Notes under the pieces: model-generated | What the model saw: the letters and a program-made list of their open reading frames with translations, nothing else | The model's database searches: none | What the model was told of the DNA's origin: nothing | Assembly: GCF_013409935.1 (NCBI RefSeq) | Contig: NZ_JACCCO010000001.1 | Location: forward strand, 2,418,001 to 2,482,000 | DNA length: 64,000 nucleotides | Origin: Streptosporangium sandarakinum | Lineage (GTDB): Bacteria; Actinomycetota; Actinomycetes; Streptosporangiales; Streptosporangiaceae | Reading direction: 5' to 3' | In this document: piece by piece, positions 37,295-44,698 of the stretch | How positions within the stretch are numbered: the first letter of the stretch is position 1 | Layout: each line of letters starts with the position of its first letter | Program-made: the position numbers and the translations under genes

Positions 37295-38764
37295 TCAGGG
37301 GGACGGCCAGGTGTGCACGGGCTCGTTGGTGTGCATGTGCTCGACGTAGCTCAGGGTCATCCGGCGCAGGGCCTCGTGCCGGTCGGCGCCGCCGTACGCC
37401 TCCACCGCCTCGGCCTGCCAGTGGGCCCCGGTCCTGCCGGTCACGCAGCGCCTCTCGATGATGCCGAGGAGCCGGTCGCGGACGGCCGGCTCCACCTCCC
37501 ACCGGTCGAGCCCCTCGTGGGCGAGCGGCAGCAGCCGCCGCAGGACCAGCTCGGCGGCGGCCACCTCGCCGAGCCCCGGCCAGTAGAGCCGGGCGTCCAG
37601 GCCGTGCCGGGCGGCGGCGTGCAGGTTGTCGGCGGCGGCGGCGAAGGACATGCGCGTCCACACCGGGCGCTCGGTGTACGGCAGCACCCCCATGAGGCCG
37701 TAGTAGAAGGCGGCGTTGGCGGCGATGTCCGCGACCGTGGGGCCCGCGGGCAGCACCCGGTTCTCCACCCGCAGGTGCGGGACGTTGCCGACGACCGCGT
37801 AGACCGGCCGGTTCCACCGGTAGACGGTCCCGTTGTGCAGGGTCAGCTCGCCGAGCTGCGGGGTCACGCCGCGGGACAGTTCCTCGCGGGGGTCGGCGTC
37901 GTCGCACAGCGGCAGCAGCGCCGGGAAGTACCGGGCGTTCTCCTCGAACAGGTCGAAGACCGAGGTGATCCACCGCTCCCCGAACCACACCCTGGGCCGC
38001 ACCCCCTGGGTCTTCAGCTCCACCGGGCGGGTGTCGGTGGCCTGCTCGAACAGCGGGATCCGGGTCTCCTGCCAGAGCCTGCGGCCGAACAGGAACGGCG
38101 AGTTGGCCGCCACCGCGACCTGGGGGCCCGCGACGGCCTGGGCCGCGTTCCAGTTGGCGGCGAACGCCTGGGGGCTGATCTGGAGGTGGAGCTGGAGGCT
38201 GGTGCAGGCGGCCTCGGGGGTGATGCTGTCGGCGTAGGCGTCGAGGACCTCCTCGCCCTCGATCAGCAGGTGCAGGTCCTCGCCCCGGGCCGCGAAGATC
38301 TGCTCGTTGAGCAGCCTGTAGCGGGGGTTGGCCGACAGTGTGCCCTCGTGCATGTCGCTCTCGCGCAGCGTGGGCAGGATGCCGACCATCATCAGGTGCC
38401 CGCCGACCGTCCGGGCCCGTTCCTCGGCGTGGTTGAGGCGGTCGCGCACCACCTTCTCCAGCCGGGCGACGCCGTCCCCCGACAGGGCCTCCGGGCTGAC
38501 GTTGATCTCCACGTTGAACTGGCCGAGCTCGGTGCCCCAGTCCGGCTGCGCGATCGCCGCCAGCACCTCGGCGTTCTTCATCGTGGGCTCGCCGCGCTCG
38601 TCGACGAGGTTGAGCTCGATCTCCAGACCGGCCCTGGGCCGGTCGAACTCGAACCTGGACTCCCGCAGCATCTGCGCGAAGACGTCGAGACATCGGCGAA
38701 CCTTCTCCCGGTATCGCCGCCGATCGTCCCGGCTGAACACCATCGCGGGCACGTCACGACCCAT
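37295..38764 (-). CDS. Glutamate-cysteine ligase family protein (GCS2)
   Basis: The 489-residue protein has the GCS2 fold for ATP-dependent ligation of a carboxylate to an amine, classically glutamate to cysteine. Visible features: RAGLEIELNLVDERGEPTM (acidic metal/glutamate site GxExE), QFNVEINVSPEAL, MMVGILPTLRESD, SLQLHLQISPQAF, and RVENRVLPAGPTVADIAAN. Streptosporangiaceae use mycothiol, so a different amine substrate is possible. Start ATG 38764 (MGRDVPAMVFSRDD) agrees with the usual family N-terminus; in-frame ATGs at 38773 and 38797 exist. It is divergent from the first ECF sigma gene. Confidence 0.82.
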   Translation of the reverse strand: MGRDVPAMVFSRDDRRRYREKVRRCLDVFAQMLRESRFEFDRPRAGLEIELNLVDERGEPTMKNAEVLAAIAQPDWGTELGQFNVEINVSPEALSGDGVARLEKVVRDRLNHAEERARTVGGHLMMVGILPTLRESDMHEGTLSANPRYRLLNEQIFAARGEDLHLLIEGEEVLDAYADSITPEAACTSLQLHLQISPQAFAANWNAAQAVAGPQVAVAANSPFLFGRRLWQETRIPLFEQATDTRPVELKTQGVRPRVWFGERWITSVFDLFEENARYFPALLPLCDDADPREELSRGVTPQLGELTLHNGTVYRWNRPVYAVVGNVPHLRVENRVLPAGPTVADIAANAAFYYGLMGVLPYTERPVWTRMSFAAAADNLHAAARHGLDARLYWPGLGEVAAAELVLRRLLPLAHEGLDRWEVEPAVRDRLLGIIERRCVTGRTGAHWQAEAVEAYGGADRHEALRRMTLSYVEHMHTNEPVHTWPSP

Positions 38765-39105
38765 ACTTCGCATGGTCGCACATGGTGGCTCGTTCAAGAA
38801 TGGGCGGAATGTCAGCCTTAGCCCCGGGAAGGATCGGCGATGCGTCCTCCCCCGGCCTCGTTCCCGGTGATCCGGCCTCGTTCCCGGCGGTCCGTGGGAG
38901 CGCGCGGCCCCGCCGCCCCACCCACCACGCCGTCGGCGCCGTCCGGGGCGGCGCCCCTCTCCGGCGGGCGTGAAAGCGATCCGGCGGATCGGGAGACAAG
39001 AGATGCCTGCTTGTCCGGCGGGCGTGAAAGCGATCTCGCGGATCGGGAGATAAGAGATGTCCGCTTGGTCGCGTCCGGAAGGTTGGAGATGACGGGGGAA
39101 GCATC
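38765..39105. other. Divergent region with duplicated segment upstream of sigma gene
   Basis: No gene is supported. From 38765 to 38960 I see only G/C-rich sequence with repeated CCTCGTTCCCGG (about 38857 and 38877). From 38961 to 39068 lies a 54-bp tandem duplication that ends 37 bases before the sigma start. Confidence 0.6.
38961..39068. repeat. 54-bp tandem duplication upstream of ECF sigma gene
   Basis: Units 38961-39014 and 39015-39068 both begin CCGGCGGGCGTGAAAGCGAT and share cggatcgggaga(c/t)aagagatg; they differ at a handful of positions. The first holds the small inverted repeat CGATCC-GGC-GGATCG, imperfect in the second. The copies sit in the promoter region of the sigma gene, suggesting two binding sites or two promoters. 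Confidence 0.85.
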
Positions 39106-39726
39106 GTGACGGCGCTGTCGTGGGCCGCCCGGGAGCCCGGGTCCGCCGTACCAGCCGCGCCCGCCGCGCCTGTCAAGGGCTGTCTCGCCGAGGGGGAGGC
39201 GTTCAGCGAGGTGTTCGACGCCCACTTCGACGAGATCCACGGCTACGTCGCCCAGCGGCTCGGCCCGGACCACGCCGAGGACGTCGTCGCCGAGGCGTTT
39301 CTCGTCGCCTTCCGCAAGCGCGCGCAGTACGACCCCGCCCGCGCCGGCGTGCGGGTGTGGTTGTACGGCATCGTCACGAAGCTCGTCGCCAGGCACCGCC
39401 GGCTGGAGGCGCGCACGCTGCGGGCGATGGGCCGCTACGGCGCCGACACCGAGGCGCCGGGTCCGGAGGACCGGGTGGCGACGTGGGTGAGCGCGCAGAG
39501 CCTGCGGCCGAGCCTCGCCGCGGCGCTGGCGGAGCTGTCGCAGCGCGACCGCGACGTGGTGCTGCTGGTCGCGCTGGCCGGGCTGAGCCACGAGGAGGTC
39601 GCCGCCGCGCTCGGCATCCCGTACGGCACGGTCGGCTCGCGGCTGAGCCGGGCCAGGAGGAAGCTGCGCGCGTCGCTGGGCGGGACCAACCCGATGCTGG
39701 TGCCGGAGGAGGCCGAGCGTGGATGA
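39106..39726 (+). CDS. ECF RNA polymerase sigma factor (module 1)
   Basis: The 206-residue protein has sigma region 2 (FSEVFDAHFDEIHGYVAQRLGPDHAEDVVAEAFLVAFRKRAQYD, given here as FSEVFDAHFDEIHGYVAQRL then DVVAEAFLVAF) and region 4 (LSQRDRDVVLLVALAGLSHEEVAAALGIPYGTVGSRLSRARRKL in pieces: LSQRDRDVVLLVALAGLSHEE, IPYGTVGSRLSRARRKL). GTG 39106 has GGGGGAAG six bases upstream. It overlaps the next gene by 8 bp. Two paralogous sigma genes occur at 57383 and 58348, each next to a CU044_5270-type gene, so this is one of three related modules in the window. Confidence 0.93.
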   Translation: MTALSWAAREPGSAVPAAPAAPVKGCLAEGEAFSEVFDAHFDEIHGYVAQRLGPDHAEDVVAEAFLVAFRKRAQYDPARAGVRVWLYGIVTKLVARHRRLEARTLRAMGRYGADTEAPGPEDRVATWVSAQSLRPSLAAALAELSQRDRDVVLLVALAGLSHEEVAAALGIPYGTVGSRLSRARRKLRASLGGTNPMLVPEEAERG

Positions 39727-40615
39727 GCTGGAGTGGGTCCGCGACCTGTACGGCGAGCCGCCGCTGAACCCGGCGGCCAAGACGCGGGTTCGGAAACGGC
39801 TGGACGCCCGGCGTTCCCGCCGCTGGCGGATGCCGTGGATGATGCCGCTCGCGGGGGCGGTCGCGACGCTGGCCGCGGTGCTGCTCACGTACGGCGTCAC
39901 CGGAGGAGCGGACCGGCCGCACGATCCCGCACGGGACGTCGTGGCCGGGCGCGGCCCGGCGTCCGGCGCTCCCACGACCGGCCCGTCGGCGGGGTCCGGC
40001 AGGTCGGTCCTGCTGGCGGCGGCGACCACGGCGGCATCGGACCCCGCCCCGCGGGGCGCGTACTGGCGTGTCACGCGGCGGACCGGCGGGAAGACCACCA
40101 CGTTGTGGGCGGCGCGCGACGGCCGCGCCTGGATCACCGGGCCGGACGCCGACGCCGCCCCCCGGCCCGTCACGAAGCCGTTCACCATGGCCGGCAGGGC
40201 CCTGTCGCTGCGCGACATCGAGCGGCTGCCCACCGGGACGGACGCGCTCAGGCGGCGGGTCGCGGCGCTGCTGCCGCCCGGCTCCGGTGAGGGGCTGCTG
40301 GCCGACGCGGTGAGCGGGCTGCTGTGGAGCAAGCCCTCGCCGCCCGCCGTACGGGCCGCGGCCTACCGGCTGCTCGCCGACCTGCCGAACGTCCGCTATC
40401 TGGGTCAGGCCACCGACCCGACGGGCCGGCCGGGCCGGCTGTTCGCGTTCACGCTGGACGCCTCGGGCGCGCAACGCCGCCTGGTCATCGACCCGGTCAG
40501 CTCGCAGGTGCTGTCCAGCTCCGACGGGGCGGACGGCGGCGGCCGGAACGCGTCGGCCGAACGGGACGAGATCGTCCTGGCCGCGGGCTGGACCGACGAC
40601 GTCCCCCCTCCGTGA
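39719..40615 (+). CDS. CU044_5270-family membrane protein, putative sigma partner
   Basis: The 298-residue product has a short cytosolic start (MDELEWVRDLYGEPPLNPAAKTRVRKRL), one membrane helix (MMPLAGAVATLAAVLLTYGV, about 41-60) and an extracellular beta-rich domain (about 100-298). Family landmarks are AYWRVTRRTGG, a charged central part with ALLPPGSGEGLL, AVRAAAYRLLADLPNVRYLGQATDPTGRPGRLFAF (in pieces) and LVIDPVSSQVL. CU044_5270 genes follow ECF sigma genes in many actinobacteria and are likely anti-sigma or sensor proteins, though this is inference from context. The start overlaps the sigma gene by 8 bp, so translation is probably coupled. Confidence 0.82.
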   Translation: MDELEWVRDLYGEPPLNPAAKTRVRKRLDARRSRRWRMPWMMPLAGAVATLAAVLLTYGVTGGADRPHDPARDVVAGRGPASGAPTTGPSAGSGRSVLLAAATTAASDPAPRGAYWRVTRRTGGKTTTLWAARDGRAWITGPDADAAPRPVTKPFTMAGRALSLRDIERLPTGTDALRRRVAALLPPGSGEGLLADAVSGLLWSKPSPPAVRAAAYRLLADLPNVRYLGQATDPTGRPGRLFAFTLDASGAQRRLVIDPVSSQVLSSSDGADGGGRNASAERDEIVLAAGWTDDVPPP

Positions 40616-40625
40616 CGCCGCCTCG

Positions 40626-40709
40626 GTGACCCCGACCCCGTGACCCCGACCCTCTGAACCCGACCCCGTGAGCCCGGCCCCCTGAGCCCGGCTCCGTGAG
40701 CCCGGCGCG
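40626..40709. repeat. 14-bp tandem repeat (6 copies)
   Basis: Six contiguous 14-base units run from 40626, 40640, 40654, 40668, 40682 and 40696. The consensus is (g/c)tgaVcccgVcYcY: the first two read gtgaccccgacccc/t, the last gtgagcccggcgcg. The array directly follows the CU044_5270 stop and precedes the heparinase-like gene. Confidence 0.9.
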
Positions 40710-40835
40710 CCTTCGCGCGCCCGCGCGCCGCCGGGGCGCGCGATCTCCTTCGTCCGACCGGGCGCGGCTTCGGCGTGCCCGGAAACCTTCGGGAGCGCGC
40801 CGTGTCCGGCGTGCCCGCCGCCCCTGGGAGTACGC

Positions 40836-42443
40836 GTGTTCCGACGTGCCCACCGGTCCTGTGGCCCGGTCGTCTGCCTGTCCGGTGACTTCCCCGCGAT
40901 CGACGTGGAGGAGGTGACGCGCGGCAGGGTCCGGCTCGCCGGCCTGCCGCCCGCCGACCTCGGCCAGGAGGTCGACTGGCGGGCCGACCCGTACGGCAGG
41001 CGGTCATGGATGCTGAACCTGCACACCCTGCGCTGGGCGGGCGGGCTGGTGGCCGCCCACGAGCGTTCCGGCGACCCGGCCCCGCTCGACCGGGCCGCCG
41101 CCCTCGTCGAGGACTGGATCCGGCGCAACCCGCGCGACCGGCCGGACACGAGCTCGTGGGCGTGGGCCGAGCACGCGGTCGCCCTGCGCGCGCCCGTCCT
41201 GGTGTGCCTGAGCGAGCACGTGGACACCCCGCCGGTGCGGGACAGCCTGCGGGAGCACGGGCGGCTGCTGGCCGATCCGGCGCTTTACCGGCACGGTCAC
41301 AACCACGGCCTCGACCAGGACATCGCGCTGCTGGTCGTCGGCGTCCGGCTGGGCAGGGACGCCTGGCGTGACCTGGCGGTGCGCAGGATGACGGCCTCCG
41401 CGGAGCTGGCGATCGACGAGGAGGGGGTGCTGCACGAGCAGGCGCCGAGGTACGGGCACTACGTTCACCGGCGGCTCGGGGTGGCGCTGCGGGCGATCGA
41501 GCGGAGCGGCCTGGCGGTCTCGCCCCGGCTGGCCGCCCGGCGCGCCGCGCTGGAGGCGTACATCACCCACGCCACCCAGCCGGACGGGCGGCTGACGCCC
41601 ATCGGTGACAGCCCGGCCGACCTGCGGCCACCCCGGTTCGAACACGCGGAGCCGCCGGTGCGCGTGTTCACCGCCGGCTACGTCTTCGGCAGGACGGCGT
41701 GGGGCGATCCCCGGGCGGCGTTCTACTCGATCAGGTTCGGGCCGGGGCGGCGGCTGCACGGCCACGAGGACCACCTGGGGGTCACCTACCACGCGCGGGG
41801 ACGGCCCGTACTCGTCGAGGGGGGCTTCCACTCCTATGAGCGGACCGGCTATGTGGAGTGGACGCGCTCGCCGGAGGCGCACAACGTGCCCGTCGTGGCC
41901 GGGGCCCGCTTCCGGCCGGGTACGGCCACGCGGCTGACCGCGCGGGAGGAGGGGCCGTCGCGGCAGGTGTTCCGGCTCACCGACGACGCCTACGGCGTGG
42001 TCCGCACCCGGGAGGTGCTGGTCGAGCACCGGCGCGACCTGATGGCGGTGTTCGACTCGGTGCCGGCCGGTTCCGCCGTGCGGAGCCTGTGGCACTTCGA
42101 CCCGTCCCTGGAGGTGCTCGACCGGCGCGACGGCGTTGTGGTGCTGGGCGACGGCGAGCGGCGGGTGACGCTGTTCCAGTTCACCGTCCCGCAGGCCGGG
42201 CCGCCGCGGCCGGCGGGCGGGCAGGGGGTGCGACCCGGTCTGATCGCCACCGGCCACCTGCGCACCGCCGAGTCGGTGACCGTCGTCTCCCCGGAGGCCT
42301 CACGGCTGCTCACGCTCATCGTGCCGGGCGGGACCGAGCCGCGGGCCACGGTCCGTGACGGCCTGGTCACGGTGGACGGCGTGCCCGTGCCCGTACCCCT
42401 GCTCGGTGCCATGGGCGGCGACTCCCAGCCCTCCGAGCGATGA
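40836..42443 (+). CDS. Heparinase II/III-like polysaccharide lyase
   Basis: The 535-residue protein has an alpha/alpha-toroid N-terminal half (about 1-270; WMLNLHTLRWAGGLVAAHE, HNHGLDQDIALLVVGVRLG with the lyase Asn-His pair, EEGVLHEQAPRYGHY) and a beta-sheet C-terminal half (about 280-500) with the heparinase II/III motif FGPGRRLHGHEDHLGVTYHARGRPVLVEGGFHSY (key: HGHEDHLG, RPVLVEGG). Such enzymes cleave uronate-containing polysaccharides. No signal peptide is seen, so a cytosolic or biosynthetic role, as in actinobacterial capsule clusters, is possible. GGGAG lies 5 bases before GTG 40836. No glycosyltransferase cluster adjoins it; a teichoic-type transferase lies 19 kb away. Confidence 0.82.
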   Translation: MFRRAHRSCGPVVCLSGDFPAIDVEEVTRGRVRLAGLPPADLGQEVDWRADPYGRRSWMLNLHTLRWAGGLVAAHERSGDPAPLDRAAALVEDWIRRNPRDRPDTSSWAWAEHAVALRAPVLVCLSEHVDTPPVRDSLREHGRLLADPALYRHGHNHGLDQDIALLVVGVRLGRDAWRDLAVRRMTASAELAIDEEGVLHEQAPRYGHYVHRRLGVALRAIERSGLAVSPRLAARRAALEAYITHATQPDGRLTPIGDSPADLRPPRFEHAEPPVRVFTAGYVFGRTAWGDPRAAFYSIRFGPGRRLHGHEDHLGVTYHARGRPVLVEGGFHSYERTGYVEWTRSPEAHNVPVVAGARFRPGTATRLTAREEGPSRQVFRLTDDAYGVVRTREVLVEHRRDLMAVFDSVPAGSAVRSLWHFDPSLEVLDRRDGVVVLGDGERRVTLFQFTVPQAGPPRPAGGQGVRPGLIATGHLRTAESVTVVSPEASRLLTLIVPGGTEPRATVRDGLVTVDGVPVPVPLLGAMGGDSQPSER

Positions 42444-42580
42444 AACAGCACTCACATACAGGGATCGAACGCCCATCAAGGCATGGCTCGTACAGACCGC
42501 GGCACTCCAGACCGCACCGGCCGTCCGCGCGAGCGGCCCGAGCGGCCCGGCGCCGTACGGCGAGCCGGCGGATCGGCGCC

Positions 42581-42607
42581 GCGCGGCCGGTCCGGGACGG
42601 GCCGCGC
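42581..42607 (-). terminator. Hairpin downstream of the response regulator
   Basis: GCGCGGCC (42581-42588) and GGCCGCGC (42600-42607) pair perfectly, 29 bases past the regulator stop. It is nested inside a larger inverted repeat, GGCGCCGTACGGC (42549-42561) with GCCGTACGGCGCC (42617-42629), so a long cruciform is possible. Confidence 0.55.
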
Positions 42608-42635
42608 GGGCGGCCGGCCGTACGGCGCCGGCCGA

Positions 42636-43274
42636 TCAGACCAGGCGGCGCGCGGTGGCCCAGCGGGACAGCTCGTGGCGGTTGGAGAGCTGGAGCTTGC
42701 GCAGCACGGACGAGACGTGGGTCTCCACCGTCTTCACCGAGATGAACAGCTCCTTGGCGATCTCCTTGTAGGCGTAGCCGCGGGCGATCAGCCGCAGGAC
42801 CTCCCGCTCGCGCTGGGTCAGCGAGTCGAGCTCGGGGTCGATCGGCGGGGCCTCACTGGAGGCGAAGGCGTCCAGCACGAAACCGGCCAGCCGCGGGGAG
42901 AACACCGCGTCGCCCTCGGCCACCCGGCGGATCGCGTCGGTGAGCTCACGGCCGCTGATGTTCTTGGTGACGTAGCCGCGGGCGCCGCCGCGGATCACCC
43001 CGATGACGTCCTCGGCGGCGTCGGAGACCGACAGCGCCAGGAAGCGGACCTGCGAGCCCGCGCCCAGGACGCGGCGCAGCACCTCCTGGCCGCCCCCGCC
43101 GGGCATGTGCACGTCGAGCAGGACCACGTCCGGCGTCAGCTCGCCGATCGCCCGGACGGCGGACTCCACGTCCTCGGCCTCGCCCACCACCTCGATGGAG
43201 TCGCCCAGCTCGGCGCGGACCCCCGAGCGGAACAGCCGGTGGTCATCGACGATCAGAACCCTGATGGCGCTCAT
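42636..43274 (-). CDS. NarL/LuxR-family response regulator
   Basis: The 212-residue regulator has a receiver domain (about 1-120: RVLIVDDHRLFRSGVRAEL, phospho-acceptor Asp in VVLLDVHMPGGGG, GARGYVTKNISGREL) and a C-terminal LuxR helix-turn-helix (about 148-210: LTQREREVLRLIARGYAYKEIAKELFISVKTVETHVSSVLRKL in pieces: LTQREREVLRLIARGY, KTVETHVSSVLRKL). It should be phosphorylated by the kinase encoded 63 bases upstream and probably activates the divergent PspC-LiaF gene, by analogy with LiaR/VraR. Confidence 0.93.
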   Translation of the reverse strand: MSAIRVLIVDDHRLFRSGVRAELGDSIEVVGEAEDVESAVRAIGELTPDVVLLDVHMPGGGGQEVLRRVLGAGSQVRFLALSVSDAAEDVIGVIRGGARGYVTKNISGRELTDAIRRVAEGDAVFSPRLAGFVLDAFASSEAPPIDPELDSLTQREREVLRLIARGYAYKEIAKELFISVKTVETHVSSVLRKLQLSNRHELSRWATARRLV

Positions 43275-43337
43275 GCACCCTCCCCACGCGCCTCGCGGAC
43301 CGCCCGCACCGGCCGCCGCCGCTCCCGGCCCGCTCGG

Positions 43338-44555
43338 TCACGCCTTCTCCAGCTTCATGGTCAACATGACTTCGGTGCCCTCTCCGGGTTCGGTCCGGAT
43401 CCGGGCGCCGCCTCCGTGTCGTTCCATCCGGCCGATGATCGACTGGCGGATGCCCATCCGGTCCTCGGGCACCTGGTCCATGTCGAACCCGGCGCCCCGG
43501 TCCCGGACGAAGACGGTGACCTCCTCCGGCTCCGCCTCGGCGTAGACGGAGATGACGGAGGACCCGGAGTATTTCGCCGCATTGACCATAGCCTGTCTGG
43601 CCGCCTGCATCATCGCCGACAGCTCGGGGGTCAGCGGGCAGTCGCCCACGCAGACGACCTCGATCGGCACGCCGTGCGCGTCCTCCTCCTCCGCCGCGAC
43701 CCGGCGCACGGCCGCGGCCAGGGACGCGTCGGCGTCCTGCTTGGGCTGGTAGAGCCAGTTGCGCAGCTCACGCTCCTGGGAGCGGGCCAGCCGCGCCACT
43801 TCGCGGGGGTCCTCGGAGTTGCGCTGGATCAGCGTCAGCGTGTGCAGCACGGAGTCGTGGACGTGCGCGGCCACCTCGGCGCGCTCCTCCTGCCGGATGC
43901 GCTCGCGGCGCTCGCGCTGCAACTCCTTCCACAGCCCGGCCAGCCAGGGGGCCGCGATGAGCGCGACACCGCCGACGACCACGAGCGTGAACACGATGCC
44001 GGGCTTGGCCGCGTCCAGCTCGTCGGTGGCCACCAGGAAGCCGATCGCGCCCACGACGACCAGCACCAGGCCGGCGAACGTGCGCACCCGGTTCCGGCGC
44101 ACCTGGCCGACCGTCGTGCTCATCCAGCGCCGCCGCCGGTCGGGGTCGGCCTGCTGCCACAGGATCAGCGAGCCTATCCCGCCGACCGCGATCGGCCAGG
44201 CGCCGATCCCGCCCGTCCGGGCGCCGGTGAGCCAGCCCAGCGCCAGCAGCGCCAGCCCGACCGCCGCGTAGGAGGCGACCTGGCTCCAGTCGCGGGCGGG
44301 CTCCTTGCCCTCGTACGGCTCGCGCGGCGTGAACAGCCACAGCGCCGCGTACGCCACCGCGCCGACCCCGTCCAGGACGGTGAGCAGCACGAACGCCAGC
44401 CGCAGCACGACGGGGTCGAGCCGCAGCTGGGCGGCGGCGCCCTCGGCCACCCCGGCCACCAGGCGTCCCTGCACGGGGCGCACCAGCCGGGGGAAGGGGT
44501 CGGGCTCTCCGGAGGTCACCGGGGCCGCGTCACGAATCGTCTCTCGGTCAGCCAT
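43338..44555 (-). CDS. PspC-domain sensor histidine kinase
   Basis: The 405-residue kinase starts with a PspC domain (about 22-80: RLVRPVQGRLVAGVAEGAAAQLRLD...AYAALWLFTPRE) followed by four or five helices and a HisKA_3 dimerisation domain (about 215-270) with phospho-histidine in EVAAHVHDSVLHTLTLI. The HATPase domain (about 300-400) has ARQAMVNAAKYSGSS (N box), VFVRDRGAGFDMDQVP and GGGARIRTEPGEGTEVMLTM (in pieces). There is no large extracellular sensor, so membrane or PspC-mediated sensing of envelope stress is likely. It pairs with the NarL regulator downstream and is divergent from a PspC-LiaF-like gene. Confidence 0.9.
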   Translation of the reverse strand: MADRETIRDAAPVTSGEPDPFPRLVRPVQGRLVAGVAEGAAAQLRLDPVVLRLAFVLLTVLDGVGAVAYAALWLFTPREPYEGKEPARDWSQVASYAAVGLALLALGWLTGARTGGIGAWPIAVGGIGSLILWQQADPDRRRRWMSTTVGQVRRNRVRTFAGLVLVVVGAIGFLVATDELDAAKPGIVFTLVVVGGVALIAAPWLAGLWKELQRERRERIRQEERAEVAAHVHDSVLHTLTLIQRNSEDPREVARLARSQERELRNWLYQPKQDADASLAAAVRRVAAEEEDAHGVPIEVVCVGDCPLTPELSAMMQAARQAMVNAAKYSGSSVISVYAEAEPEEVTVFVRDRGAGFDMDQVPEDRMGIRQSIIGRMERHGGGARIRTEPGEGTEVMLTMKLEKA

Positions 44556-44602
44556 ATCGCCTGCATCGTCACATGGGAGAGTCTGCCAGCGCATCAGGCG
44601 TT

Positions 44603-44653
44603 CCCCTGAGGCGACCCTGACGGCGGCCCGCATCCTCGGGGACGGTTCAGGGG
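44603..44653. promoter_or_regulatory. Inverted repeat in the kinase/PspC divergent region
   Basis: CCCCTGA (44603-44609) and TCAGGGG (44647-44653) are perfect arms 37 bases apart in the 143-bp divergent region, a possible site for the adjacent NarL-type regulator. The wide spacing makes this tentative. Confidence 0.3.
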
Positions 44654-44698
44654 TGTCCCGGATGCGACCCGGGAGGCAGAAAGGCCACGATAGGTGAC

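Noticed and set aside
42483-44609. 700-codon plus-strand frame opposite the two-component genes
   Set aside because: It is a shadow of the kinase and regulator genes, which have full motif sets.
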